Origin: Oscillospiraceae bacterium
Lineage (GTDB): Bacteria; Bacillota; Clostridia; Oscillospirales; Oscillospiraceae
Direction: 5' to 3'
Assembly (NCBI GenBank): GCA_910575695.1
Contig: CAJTGJ010000020.1
Span: forward strand, 20,798 to 84,797
DNA: 64,000 nt
A program made the position numbers and the translations under genes. The notes beneath the pieces were generated by a model. That model ran no database searches. It saw only the letters and a program-made list of their open reading frames with translations, and had not been told where the DNA came from. Below, one piece after another: positions 1 to 7,916 of this stretch (position 1 is the stretch's first letter; each line of letters starts with the position of its first letter).

Positions 1-141
1 TCCCACGATGCTATGGTCCGCCTGCCGGTGTTTGAGGTGGACGGGGTGTGCTATCTCGTGGACCGGCGCATCAACCACGGCGACAATTTCCGGCGGATGG
101 ACAGGGATTTTTACACAATGCTGGAAGGGCTGTTCCAGTAA
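1..141 (+). CDS. C-terminal end of an unidentified protein (partial)
   Basis: Frame 1 is open from the window edge to a TAA at 139-141, giving 46 residues that include DRRINHGDNFRRMDRD and end in LEGLFQ. The composition is that of a soluble protein, and a strong hairpin follows 14 bases downstream, as expected for the end of a real gene. I do not recognise the family. The start lies outside the window. An overlapping frame-2 ORF has a Cys/Trp-rich, shadow-like composition and is not preferred. Confidence 0.5.
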   Translation, partial: SHDAMVRLPVFEVDGVCYLVDRRINHGDNFRRMDRDFYTMLEGLFQ

Positions 142-155
142 GGACGCAATAAAGA

Positions 156-189
156 CAGGCCCCGTACCGTTTTCACGGTATGGGGCCTG
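156..189 (+). terminator. Terminator-like hairpin
   Basis: A 14-bp stem (156-169 with 176-189, one G-U pair) and a six-base loop lie just after the TAA at 141. The trailing T-run is weak (GTATTTGG). Confidence 0.55.
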
Positions 190-284
190 CGTATTTGGTG
201 GGGAAACGGGGGCTTGATAGATTGGTTTGCTTGTTTTAAACTACAGATGGACTACAAACTGTAAACCGGAATAGGAGGATACGC

Positions 285-374
285 ATGGCGCAGTACAGGC
301 TGGGCGAGGTGGAGGCCGCCTCCGCCGCCCTGATCTGGGACAGCGAGCCGGTGGCCCTGGATGGGGGAAGGTGA
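285..374 (+). pseudogene. BlaI/CopY-like repressor N-terminal fragment
   Basis: An ATG at 285 behind AGGAGG (273-278) opens a 29-codon frame starting MAQYRLGEVEAASAALIWD, then stops at TGA 372-374. From memory of the family, the first 20 or so residues resemble the amino end of BlaI/MecI/CopY-type winged-helix repressors (M-YxLGEVExxFAxLIW). The helix-turn-helix and dimerisation parts are missing, so this looks like a decayed start. It could instead be a genuine small peptide. It ends at the point where the 371-532 frame begins. Confidence 0.4.
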
Positions 375-532
375 CGGAGCGTGTGCTCTATGACCTGGAT
401 GAGCAGAAATACCCGTTGGACCAATACGCCCACCCCGAATCCATTTCCGACGAGGAGGCCCTCACAGCGGCCAGGCTGCTGACGGCGGCGGACTATTGCT
501 GGAACCGGGCAGGGGAGCAGGACCAGCCGTAA
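371..532 (+). CDS. Small ORF of unknown function
   Basis: A GTG at 371 opens 53 codons (starting VTERVLYDLDEQKYPL) to TAA at 530-532, overlapping the end of the BlaI-like fragment in another frame. The protein is acidic and hydrophilic with no motif I recognise. It may be the remainder of a gene joined to the BlaI-like start by a deletion, or a short standalone gene. GGGGGAAG just upstream could serve as a ribosome binding site, but the spacing is tight. Confidence 0.35.
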   Translation: MTERVLYDLDEQKYPLDQYAHPESISDEEALTAARLLTAADYCWNRAGEQDQP

Positions 533-567
533 AAAAACAGGCGGAAGGACAGATGTCCTTCCGCCTG
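531..567 (-). terminator. Intrinsic terminator serving the minus strand
   Basis: A perfect 13-bp stem (538-550 with 555-567) and four-base loop are preceded on the plus strand by seven A residues (531-537), which is a T7 tail on the minus strand. It suits the DUF1292 gene that ends at 793. It could also stop rightward reading from 532. Confidence 0.7.
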
Positions 568-792
568 AATCAATTCCAAACCCCCGCCGCGGCCGTGCCG
601 CCCCGTTAAAAACCTGCACGTAATGGCAGGTGGGTCGCCTCCGCGCTGCTTTACCGCTTCCAACGTCCAACTCCTCTTAGGGGAGGGCCGGGAGGCCTGC
701 GAGCCACAGCGCGAGGGGGCGTCCCGTTTCAAAAATGTGGGTTTTAAAAGAGCGGTCACGTAGTTAGAACCCAGCAGGGGTGTTTTGGCTGG
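568..792. other. Gene-free interval, no assigned function
   Basis: About 225 bases with no frame that has a ribosome binding site. It contains a short inverted repeat around CCTGCACGTAATGGCAGG (611-628) and a GC-rich block around 677-725. I see no recognisable RNA gene. Confidence 0.3.
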
Positions 793-1074
793 TTACTCCT
801 CGTCCTCGTCGTCGAACAGCTCCTGGATAAACTGCTCGTAGACGCGGTTCAGCTCCTGCTCGTCGTCGATGTCCGCCAGGAGCTCTTCGCCGTCCTGCTC
901 GATGACCCGCAGCAGGATCAGCCCGAAATCCTCGTCGTCCTCATCCATGTCGGCGGGGACGAACGCCATATACTGCCTGCCCTCCTGTTCAAGGGTGCCC
1001 AAATGCTCCAATTCAAATTCATTGCCGTCGTCGTCTGTGACGGAAATAAAGTCAGGGCCGTATTCCTCGCTCAT
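793..1074 (-). CDS. DUF1292 domain protein
   Basis: A 93-residue, very acidic protein. The N-terminal half (FISVTDDDGNEFELEHLGT, then YMAFVPAD) and the C-terminal half (ILLRVIEQDGEELLADIDD) match the Firmicute DUF1292 (YrzB) family, which is a small cytoplasmic family of unknown function. I chose the ATG at 1074 over a longer frame because AAGGAGGACC sits 6-15 bases upstream and the extension lacks family-like sequence. It runs divergently from the PBP gene and has a terminator at 531-567. Function is unknown. Confidence 0.85.
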   Translation of the reverse strand: MSEEYGPDFISVTDDDGNEFELEHLGTLEQEGRQYMAFVPADMDEDDEDFGLILLRVIEQDGEELLADIDDEQELNRVYEQFIQELFDDEDEE

Positions 1075-1299
1075 CACTAAGGTCCTCCTTTTGCTGGACG
1101 TTCCTTCTGTATCCCCCATTGTAACGTGTACGAAGGAAAATTGCAAGAGGTATCGTGAAAAATCCCCGCGAATCAATTTCGGCCCCGCCCGCGCTCTGAC
1201 GGCGCGTGATTTGTGCCCACGCTTGAATTTCGACAAAAAGTGGTTGTTATTTTGAAAATCCTGGTAAAATCCTGCTGAAACTGGTCGGAACGGCCAGGG

Positions 1300-1328
1300 T
1301 GGACAAATGGAATATGCTGTGCTATAAT
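1300..1328 (+). promoter_or_regulatory. Sigma-A type promoter of the PBP gene
   Basis: TGGACA (1300-1305), a 17-base spacer and TATAAT (1323-1328), about 100 bases before the PBP start codon. Confidence 0.75.
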
Positions 1329-1431
1329 ATACCTACCTGACGGGTGTGATAGTCCGCGTCCATCAGGGGGAGAGAGGAATCCGGACCGTCCCGGCAGGGG
1401 CGGGCTTGAATGTATCGGAGGGATCTCAAAA

Positions 1432-4254
1432 ATGTCAGAGACAAACCGCAGCAGTTATGATCCCGGCTACCGCGAGCCCCAGCGCGGCGGGCAGGACACG
1501 CCCCAGCCCAAGAAGCGGAAGAAACGCCGCCGTCCGCTGATCTTGACCATCATCATCCGGTTTTTCCAGCTCATCGGGACGCTGATCCTCATCGGCGTGA
1601 TCACCGGAACCTTTATGATCTGCTATGCCGCCGTTTACGTCAAGACGGTGGTCATGCCCCAGACGTATCTGGACCTGGACGAGTACACGCTCAGCGAAAA
1701 TTCCGTCATCTACTATGAGAACAAGGCCACGGGCCAGTGGGAGGAGCTCCAGACCCTGGTGGGCGACGAGAACCGGGAGCTGGTGAAGTACACCGACATC
1801 CCCCAGGACCTGATCAACGCCTTCGTGGCCATTGAGGACAAGCGGTTCTGGACCCACAACGGCGTGGACTGGAAGCGCACCGCCGCGGGCCTGGTCTATA
1901 TGTTCACCGGGCACAGCATCCAGGGCGGCTCCACCATCGACCAGCAGCTGATTAAGAACCTGACCCTCAATGACGAGGTGACGGTCACCCGGAAGATCCT
2001 GGAGATTTTCAAGGCGCTGGAGCTGGAGAAGAACTACAAAAAAGAGCAGATACTCACCGTTTATCTGAACTACATTTACATGGGGAACCGGTGCTACGGC
2101 GTGCAGGCCGCGGCGCAGTATTACTTCGGCAAGGACGTATGGGACCTGAATCTGGCCGAGTGCGCCAGCCTGGCGGGCATCACCAACAACCCGTCGCTGT
2201 ACGCCCCCTACGGCAATGTGGAGACGGTACGCTACAAATGCCAGAATCCGGGGTGCCAGGACCCGTACTCCAGCGAAAAGGAAACGGTGTGCGGCTCCTG
2301 CGGGGCCATCGACTCCTTTGACGACGGCACGGTATGGACCAACCGGGAGTGGAACAAGGCCCGGCAGGAGACTATCCTCAAGGAGATGGCCAAGGTGGAC
2401 GAGCAGGTGAGGCCCGTGCCCTACATCACCGAGGCGGAGCGGGACGCCGCCATCGCCACCCCTCTGGTGTTCTCCCGGGACATCCCGGCCAGCACGGAGG
2501 AGCCGGAGGACCCGGAAGGCCAGGAGGAGAAGAAGTCCACCGTCCGCTATTCCTGGTATGTGGAGACGGTGATCGACGACACCATCAAGGCGCTGATGGA
2601 CGCCAGGCAGATCAACCGTAAGACGGCCACCAAGCTGGTCTACAACGGCGGCCTGTCCATCTACTGCTCCTACGACCCGGAGATTCAGAACGCGGTGGAC
2701 ACGGTGTACAACAACCGGGCCAACCTGGACCAGGTGTCCTCCCGCACCGGACAGCGGCTGATGTCGGCCATCAGCGTGGTGGACAACTCCAGCGGCTTCG
2801 TGGTGGCCATCGGCAACACCATGGAAAAGACGGTGGACCGGGGGCTGAACCCGGCGGTCCACACCGCCAAGCAGCCCGGCTCGTCCATCAAGCCCCTGTC
2901 GGTCTACTCCCCCGCCATTGAGATGGGGCTGATTACCCCCGCCTCGGTGGTGGACGACAACCCCATGCTGCTCAACGGCAAGGCGTGGCCCATCAACGTG
3001 TCGCCGGTGTGGGGCGGTTTGACCACGGTAATGGACGGCGTCACCAAGTCGCTCAACACCATCGCGGTGCGGGTGCTGGACATGGTGACGCCCCAGGCGG
3101 CGTATAACTTCATGGTGGAGAAGTACGGCATCACCACGCTGGTGTCCGAGGTGGAACTGAGCGACGGCTCCATCATGTCGGACATCGCCCGGAGTCCGCT
3201 GTCCATGGGCGGCCTCACCTACGGCCTGACCAGCTATGAGGCGGCGGCGGCGTTTGCCACATTCCCCCGCAACGGAGCGTTCACCCCGGCCACCACCATC
3301 GTGGAGATCCGGGATTCCGCCGACAGGACCATCATTGACAACCGGGAGAGCACAGAATATGTGATTCAGGCCCGGACGGCCTACTATATTAACTCCATGC
3401 TGTCCAACGCCGTGACCTCCAGCTACGGCACCGCCGGCGGCGCCCGGATCTCCGGCCAGACCGTGGCGGGCAAGACGGGTACCACCAACAACCTGTATAA
3501 CCTGTGGTTCTGCGGCTATACGAACTATTACACCGCCGCGGTGTGGACAGGCTATGAGTTTGACGAGCAGATCAATAACAATTACTACAACCCGTCCATC
3601 ACCCTGTGGCAGAAGGTGATGGCCATCGTCCACGAGGGCAGGGAAAACTCGCCTTTCAATGTGCCCAGCGATTTGCACACCTATCAGATCTGCCAGGACT
3701 GCGGCAATCTGGCGGTGGGGGCCTGCTCCAACGACGTTCGGGGGAGCAGGGTGCAGTCCTTCCAGCTGCTGGCCAGCGACGCGCCCGCGGCGTACTGCAC
3801 CTGCCACGTACCCGTGCAGGTGTGCATCGACAGCCCCATCCTGAAAGCGGACGGCACACCCAGCGGCTACTATCACAAGGCAGGGGAGTTCTGTCCGGCG
3901 GAGAGCGTCAAAACGGTAACGCTGGTGAATTATGAGCGTGAGCTTGCCGCGCCGTCGGTGTCGGTGGGAGACCAGATGGCGCTGCTGAGCAGCTACGAGA
4001 GGCTGGGCGGCGGCGCCTGCCGGGTCCACACCGAGCAGCCCATTGAATCGGAGGAGCCTGGCGAATCGGAGGAGCCCACCGAGTCGCCAGAGCCGGATGT
4101 ATCCGACCCGCCGCCCACGGAGTCGATTTTCGTGGAGCCGCCCCCTGTGGAAACCACCCCGCCGCCGGTGGAGCCTACGGTGGAGCCCACCGTGGAGCCG
4201 CCTACCGAGCCGCCCGTCATCCCGGCAGGGGACCCGAACCAAAACTTCCCATAA
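1432..4254 (+). CDS. Class A penicillin-binding protein (PBP1A type)
   Basis: A 940-residue bifunctional peptidoglycan synthase. A basic cytoplasmic tail (about 1-35) and one membrane anchor (about 36-62) precede the GT51 glycosyltransferase, with catalytic-type E135 in AIEDKRFW and GGSTIDQQLIKN. The transpeptidase has SxxK at S484-K487 (SSIKP), SxN at S540-N542 (SLN) and KTG at 681-683. Family members polymerise lipid II outside the membrane and cross-link stem peptides. An insertion between the two domains carries C270/C275/C287/C290, a zinc-ribbon spacing. A second Cys-rich stretch follows the transpeptidase (ICQDCGNLAVGAC, then CTC). The C-terminus is a Pro/Glu/Thr-rich tail. ATG 1432 follows GGAGG. 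It is transcribed alone, with its own promoter and terminator. Confidence 0.95.
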   Translation: MSETNRSSYDPGYREPQRGGQDTPQPKKRKKRRRPLILTIIIRFFQLIGTLILIGVITGTFMICYAAVYVKTVVMPQTYLDLDEYTLSENSVIYYENKATGQWEELQTLVGDENRELVKYTDIPQDLINAFVAIEDKRFWTHNGVDWKRTAAGLVYMFTGHSIQGGSTIDQQLIKNLTLNDEVTVTRKILEIFKALELEKNYKKEQILTVYLNYIYMGNRCYGVQAAAQYYFGKDVWDLNLAECASLAGITNNPSLYAPYGNVETVRYKCQNPGCQDPYSSEKETVCGSCGAIDSFDDGTVWTNREWNKARQETILKEMAKVDEQVRPVPYITEAERDAAIATPLVFSRDIPASTEEPEDPEGQEEKKSTVRYSWYVETVIDDTIKALMDARQINRKTATKLVYNGGLSIYCSYDPEIQNAVDTVYNNRANLDQVSSRTGQRLMSAISVVDNSSGFVVAIGNTMEKTVDRGLNPAVHTAKQPGSSIKPLSVYSPAIEMGLITPASVVDDNPMLLNGKAWPINVSPVWGGLTTVMDGVTKSLNTIAVRVLDMVTPQAAYNFMVEKYGITTLVSEVELSDGSIMSDIARSPLSMGGLTYGLTSYEAAAAFATFPRNGAFTPATTIVEIRDSADRTIIDNRESTEYVIQARTAYYINSMLSNAVTSSYGTAGGARISGQTVAGKTGTTNNLYNLWFCGYTNYYTAAVWTGYEFDEQINNNYYNPSITLWQKVMAIVHEGRENSPFNVPSDLHTYQICQDCGNLAVGACSNDVRGSRVQSFQLLASDAPAAYCTCHVPVQVCIDSPILKADGTPSGYYHKAGEFCPAESVKTVTLVNYERELAAPSVSVGDQMALLSSYERLGGGACRVHTEQPIESEEPGESEEPTESPEPDVSDPPPTESIFVEPPPVETTPPPVEPTVEPTVEPPTEPPVIPAGDPNQNFP

Positions 4255-4264
4255 CAGGATACGG

Positions 4265-4299
4265 CGCCCGCAGGATTGTCCTGCGGGCGTCCTTTTTTT
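4265..4299 (+). terminator. Intrinsic terminator after the PBP gene
   Basis: An 11-bp perfect stem (4265-4275 with 4279-4289) with a three-base loop, followed by TCCTTTTTTT. Confidence 0.9.
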
Positions 4300-4376
4300 G
4301 CTCTGGTCCATTCATTGTGCCAAAGAATGCGGGCGGGAGGGCGGAAGGTTTGGCAAAAAAACAGGAAGGTTTGGAA

Positions 4377-4405
4377 TTGCACATCGTCCGCGTCTGTGGT
4401 ACAAT
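4377..4405 (+). promoter_or_regulatory. Sigma-A type promoter of the ACT-domain gene
   Basis: TTGCAC (4377-4382), a 17-base spacer and TACAAT (4400-4405), 64 bases before the ATG at 4470. Confidence 0.75.
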
Positions 4406-4469
4406 AGACCACACTGGAAAGACAGGCGGGGGGTTGCCGCCTGGACCTGGGATAAGAGGTGAACGCCGG

Positions 4470-4916
4470 ATGGAGCAGGGGAGCAGTCCCAGATATTTTA
4501 TCGTGGAATCCTCCGTACTGCCGGAGATTTATTTGAAGGTGGCCGAGGCCAAGCGGCTGCTGGAGACGGGAGAGGAGCAGACGGTGAACGCCGCCACCCG
4601 TCGGGCGGACATCAGCCGCAGCGCGTTTTACAAGTACAAGGATGCCATCCGTCCCTTCCAGGATATGCTCCATGGGCGGATCGTCACCATACAGATCCTC
4701 CTGCGCAACCAGCCGGGGGCGCTGTCCGGGGTGCTGAACCTGCTGGCGGACCGGGGCGGCAACGTGCTCACCATCAACCAGGCCATCCCCGGCGGGGGCG
4801 CGGCGGCGGTGACGGTGGGCCTGGAAACCAGCGGGCTGTCCGCTGGTCTGGAGGAGCTGTTGTCGGTACTGCGCGCCCGGGCCGAAGTGATCCGCTGTGA
4901 GGTGCTGGCCGGATAG
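4470..4916 (+). CDS. ACT domain protein, PheB/UPF0735 family
   Basis: A 148-residue protein of the UPF0735 (PheB-like) type. The N-terminal part (YFIVESSVLPEIYLKVAEAK, then SRSAFYKYKD) is the family's helical segment, and the C-terminal ACT domain starts near residue 70 (VTIQILLRNQPGALSGVLNL). ACT domains usually bind amino acids, which suits a place directly before hom and lysC and suggests a regulator of aspartate-family or aromatic metabolism; this is inference. ATG 4470 was chosen over an upstream in-frame start because AGAGGTGA precedes it and homologues begin here. Length is normal for the family. Confidence 0.85.
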   Translation: MEQGSSPRYFIVESSVLPEIYLKVAEAKRLLETGEEQTVNAATRRADISRSAFYKYKDAIRPFQDMLHGRIVTIQILLRNQPGALSGVLNLLADRGGNVLTINQAIPGGGAAAVTVGLETSGLSAGLEELLSVLRARAEVIRCEVLAG

Positions 4917-5081
4917 TTCCGTGTTCTCGAGAGAACAAGAGCGTTCAGCTCGTTTCTGCCGGCGGCGGAGGCTGGAAAGTTTTTTGCTTGATGACAGTTA
5001 TTGTGCTGTTTGGTAAGTTTTTTTACGGAAGCGATTGTGAACAGCAAAAAAGGTTTTATGTAGGAAGGAATGACTGCGGTA
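4917..5081. promoter_or_regulatory. hom leader region with inverted repeats
   Basis: A 165-base gap between the ACT gene and hom. It has an inverted repeat with 6-base arms (GTTCTC, GA, GAGAAC; 4923-4936) and a second weak hairpin just after it. I see no T-box or lysine-riboswitch core and no clean promoter, so hom may be read from upstream. Confidence 0.35.
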
Positions 5082-6296
5082 ATGGTAAACGTAGCGATTT
5101 TGGGCTTTGGCACTGTTGGTTCCGGCGTGGCCGAGGTGCTCACCGGGCACGAGAACAGCATTGCCCGCAAGGCGGATGGGCTGATCCGGCTGAAATATAT
5201 CCTGGATGTGCGGGATTTCCCCGACAGCCCCTTTGCGGGCAAATTTGTCAAGGATTTTGCGGTGATCGAGAACGACCCCGAGGTGGATATCGTGGTGGAG
5301 ACCATCGGCGGGGCCAAGGCGGCGCTGGACTTCACCCGGCGGGCGCTGGAGGCGGGCAAGAGCGTGGTCACCTCCAACAAGGAGCTGGTGGCCTCCCACG
5401 GCTATGAGCTGACTCAGCTGGCCAGGGAAAAGGGCGTGTGCTATCTCTTTGAGGCCAGCGTGGGGGGCGGCATTCCCATCATACGGCCGCTGAGCCAGTG
5501 CCTTGCCGCCAATGAGATTTTGGAGATCTACGGCATTTTGAACGGCACCACCAACTATATCCTCACCCGGATGATCCGGACGGGGCTGACCTTCGATGCG
5601 GCATTGCAGGAGGCCCAGGACAACGGCTATGCGGAGCGGGACCCCTCCGCCGACGTGGAGGGCCACGATGCCTGCCGGAAGATCTGCATTCTGGCCGCCA
5701 TCGCGTTCGGGCGGCACATCTACCCCGAGCAGGTGCCTACCCAGGGCATCACTGGGGTGACGCTGGCGGATGTGGACTACGCCGAGAGCGCGGGCAAGAA
5801 GATCAAGCTGCTGGGCCGGGCCATCCGCCGGGAGGACGGCAGGGTGTGCGCTTACGTGGCCCCTCATCTGGTGGACCAGTCCAACCCGCTGGCCGGGGTG
5901 GAGGACGTGTTCAACGGCATCTCCGTACGGGGGGACGCCATCGGCGACGTGATGTTCTATGGCCGGGGGGCGGGCAAGCTGCCCACCGCCTCCGCCGTGG
6001 TGGCGGACGTCATCGACGTGGCCCGGAACATGGGCAGCCGGAAGGCCCTGTCTTGGGAGCCGGGGGGCGAAGACACCGCCTGCGGCACGGATGATCTGGC
6101 CAGCCGCTGGTATGTTCGGGCCAAGGCGTCTGTGGACGGCCTGCGGGCGGCTCTGCCGGACTGCAAGCTTTTGGCCCGGCGGGAGAGCGGCGGGGAGGAA
6201 TCCGCCTGCATCACCGCCCAGGAGCTGACGCGGGCAGAGCTGGAGGAAAAGCTGGCGGGGCTGGAACAGCACTCTCTGATCCGGGTGCTGGACTGA
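5082..6296 (+). CDS. hom: Homoserine dehydrogenase
   Basis: About 404 residues. It performs NAD(P)H-dependent reduction of aspartate semialdehyde to homoserine, the branch to threonine and methionine. The Rossmann motif GFGTVGSG is at residues 8-15. Then come TSNKELVA, NGTTNYIL and the catalytic segment YAERDPSADVEGHDACRK. A short C-terminal region after about residue 325 is in the position of the regulatory ACT part of longer family members. The start is ambiguous. ATG 5070 touches the AGGAAGGA ribosome binding site (5062-5069), so ATG 5082 is preferred. The gene sits between the ACT protein and aspartokinase, a sensible pathway cluster. Confidence 0.95.
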   Translation: MVNVAILGFGTVGSGVAEVLTGHENSIARKADGLIRLKYILDVRDFPDSPFAGKFVKDFAVIENDPEVDIVVETIGGAKAALDFTRRALEAGKSVVTSNKELVASHGYELTQLAREKGVCYLFEASVGGGIPIIRPLSQCLAANEILEIYGILNGTTNYILTRMIRTGLTFDAALQEAQDNGYAERDPSADVEGHDACRKICILAAIAFGRHIYPEQVPTQGITGVTLADVDYAESAGKKIKLLGRAIRREDGRVCAYVAPHLVDQSNPLAGVEDVFNGISVRGDAIGDVMFYGRGAGKLPTASAVVADVIDVARNMGSRKALSWEPGGEDTACGTDDLASRWYVRAKASVDGLRAALPDCKLLARRESGGEESACITAQELTRAELEEKLAGLEQHSLIRVLD

Positions 6297-6366
6297 GGGC
6301 AAGCCGGAGCTTTGCGGCATAAAATGGAGCGTTACAGAAATCTCCATGAGAGGATGAATGGAACTT

Positions 6367-7593
6367 ATGGCACTTATCGTACAAAAATTCGGCGGGTCCT
6401 CTGTTGCGGACGCGGATAAGATCCGCAACGTGGCCCGCATCATCACTGATACGTATCAGAGGGGAAACAGCGTGGTGGCGGTGCTGTCCGCCCAGGGCGA
6501 TACCACCGACGACCTGATCGAGAAGGCAGCGGAGATCAACCCCAATGCCTCCAAACGGGAGCTGGATATGCTGCTGTCCACCGGGGAGCAGATCTCCTGT
6601 TCCCTGTGCGCCATGGCCATCGAGGCCATGGGCTTCCCGGTGGTGTCTCTGACGGGGTGGCAGGCGGGGTTCCGCACCAACTCCGGCTACGGCAACGCCC
6701 GCATCAAGCGGGTGCAGGGGGAGCGCATCCGGGCGGAGCTGGACAAGCGGCGCATCGTCATCGTCACCGGCTTCCAGGGTCTGAACAAGTATGACGATAT
6801 CACCACCCTGGGCCGGGGCGGCTCGGACACGTCGGCGGTGGCCATCGCCGCGTCGCTGAACGCCGACCTGTGCCAGATCTTCACCGACGTGGACGGCGTG
6901 TACACCGCCGACCCCCGCCTGGTGCCCACCGCCCACAAGCTGGACGAGATCACCTATGATGAGATGCTGGAGCTGGCGACGCTGGGCGCCCAGGTGCTCC
7001 ACAACCGCTCGGTGGAAATGGCCAAGCGGTACGGCGTGAACCTGGAGGTGCTGTCCAGCTTCTCCGGCAAGCCGGGTACGAAAGTTAAGGAGGTTGTCAA
7101 GACCATGGAAAAATCCTATATCAGCGGCATCGCCAAAGAGAAAAATGTGGCCCGCCTGGCCCTGGTTGGCCTGGAGGATACCCCGGGCATCGCCTTCAAG
7201 ATCTTCTCCCTGCTGGCCAGGAACAAGGTGAACGTGGACATCATCCTTCAGTCCATCGGCCGCAGCGACACCAAGGACATCAGCTTCACCGTGGGAAAGG
7301 GCGACATGGAGCTGGCCCGGCAGCTGCTGGAGGACAATCGGGACCGCATCCACTTCGACCACATCGACGTGTCGGACAACATCGCCAAGGTGTCTATTGT
7401 GGGCGCGGGCATGATCAACAATCCAGGTGTGGCCGCCGCCATGTTTGAGGCGCTGTTCAACGCGGGCATCAACATCAACATGATTTCCACCAGCGAGATC
7501 AAGGTATCGGTGCTGGTGCATATCAGCGACGCCGACCGGGCGGTGCAGGTGATCCACAACCGGTTCTATGACGAGTTCAACGGCGCGCAATAA
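6367..7593 (+). CDS. lysC: Aspartokinase, alpha form
   Basis: A 408-residue kinase that phosphorylates aspartate, the first step to lysine, threonine and methionine. The N-terminal amino-acid-kinase domain has KFGGSSVADADK, the RGGSDTSAVA loop and the D(V)DGVYTADPR segment. Two ACT domains begin near residue 255 (ALVGLEDTPGIAFKIF) and 335. The length equals the alpha subunit of B. subtilis aspartokinase II. The start at 6367 (MALIVQKFGG) is preferred over 6358, which is too close to GAGAGGA. It lies 70 bases after hom and probably shares its transcript. An internal translation start (7105) is annotated separately. A terminator follows. Confidence 0.95.
   Translation: MALIVQKFGGSSVADADKIRNVARIITDTYQRGNSVVAVLSAQGDTTDDLIEKAAEINPNASKRELDMLLSTGEQISCSLCAMAIEAMGFPVVSLTGWQAGFRTNSGYGNARIKRVQGERIRAELDKRRIVIVTGFQGLNKYDDITTLGRGGSDTSAVAIAASLNADLCQIFTDVDGVYTADPRLVPTAHKLDEITYDEMLELATLGAQVLHNRSVEMAKRYGVNLEVLSSFSGKPGTKVKEVVKTMEKSYISGIAKEKNVARLALVGLEDTPGIAFKIFSLLARNKVNVDIILQSIGRSDTKDISFTVGKGDMELARQLLEDNRDRIHFDHIDVSDNIAKVSIVGAGMINNPGVAAAMFEALFNAGININMISTSEIKVSVLVHISDADRAVQVIHNRFYDEFNGAQ
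7105..7593 (+). CDS. Probable aspartokinase beta subunit (internal in-frame start)
   Basis: Inside lysC a textbook ribosome binding site, AAGGAGGT (7087-7094), stands 10 bases before an in-frame ATG at 7105. The product would be the C-terminal 162 residues, beginning MEKSYISG, which carry both ACT domains. In B. subtilis aspartokinase II the alpha (408 residues) and beta (about 161 residues) subunits are made in exactly this way. That the same occurs here is an inference from the site's quality and the matching length. Confidence 0.7.
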   Translation: MEKSYISGIAKEKNVARLALVGLEDTPGIAFKIFSLLARNKVNVDIILQSIGRSDTKDISFTVGKGDMELARQLLEDNRDRIHFDHIDVSDNIAKVSIVGAGMINNPGVAAAMFEALFNAGININMISTSEIKVSVLVHISDADRAVQVIHNRFYDEFNGAQ

Positions 7594-7602
7594 ATGCAAC
7601 AG

Positions 7603-7640
7603 ACAGACCGGGCCAAAGGGTCCGGTCTGTTTATGCTTTG
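7603..7640 (+). terminator. Terminator after lysC
   Basis: A 9-bp stem (7603-7611 with 7622-7630) with a further internal CC/GG pairing, followed by a T-rich stretch (TTTATGCTTTGG). Confidence 0.65.
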
Positions 7641-7916
7641 GTGGGCAGGCGGCTGTGTTTCATTCCTTAAGGGAAAGCCTTCGTCTGATATTTGGGAATC
7701 ACTACAAACTCTTTGAACTTCAGTATTGAAAATAAGTCGCTGATGATGTATAATTCAAGAAACAGGAAGGAGGCTGTTGTCAAAACGGAGTTGCTCCCTG
7801 CAATTCTGGCGGCCCCGGTTTAGGCAGGACACCGTTTAAAAATGCTGCATGGCGGGAAATGCCCCGGCCAGACCGCTGCTTGAGGATATGAATGAATCTG
7901 AAAAGCGAGGTATACT
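7641..7916. other. Intergenic region before the ABC importer operon
   Basis: Holds a good promoter (7726-7754) and, just after it, a ribosome binding site AGGAAGGAGG (7764-7773) in front of a TTG codon (7777). That TTG opens only 20 codons (to 7839), a possible leader peptide or an accidental site. The remaining bases to 7916 show nothing I can assign. Confidence 0.4.
7726..7754 (+). promoter_or_regulatory. Sigma-A type promoter of the ABC importer operon
   Basis: TTGAAA (7726-7731), a 17-base spacer and TATAAT (7749-7754), 163 bases before the lipoprotein start codon. Confidence 0.75.

Noticed and set aside
568..792. 6S or other structured RNA in the gene-free interval
   Set aside because: No recognisable family pattern, and only short inverted repeats.
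1435..4311. 958-codon antisense frame to the PBP gene
   Set aside because: It mirrors the PBP coding frame, has Arg/Gly/His/Val-heavy composition and no ribosome binding site or promoter.
4917..5081. T-box or SAM/lysine riboswitch before hom
   Set aside because: None of the conserved T-box or riboswitch sequences was found in the gap.
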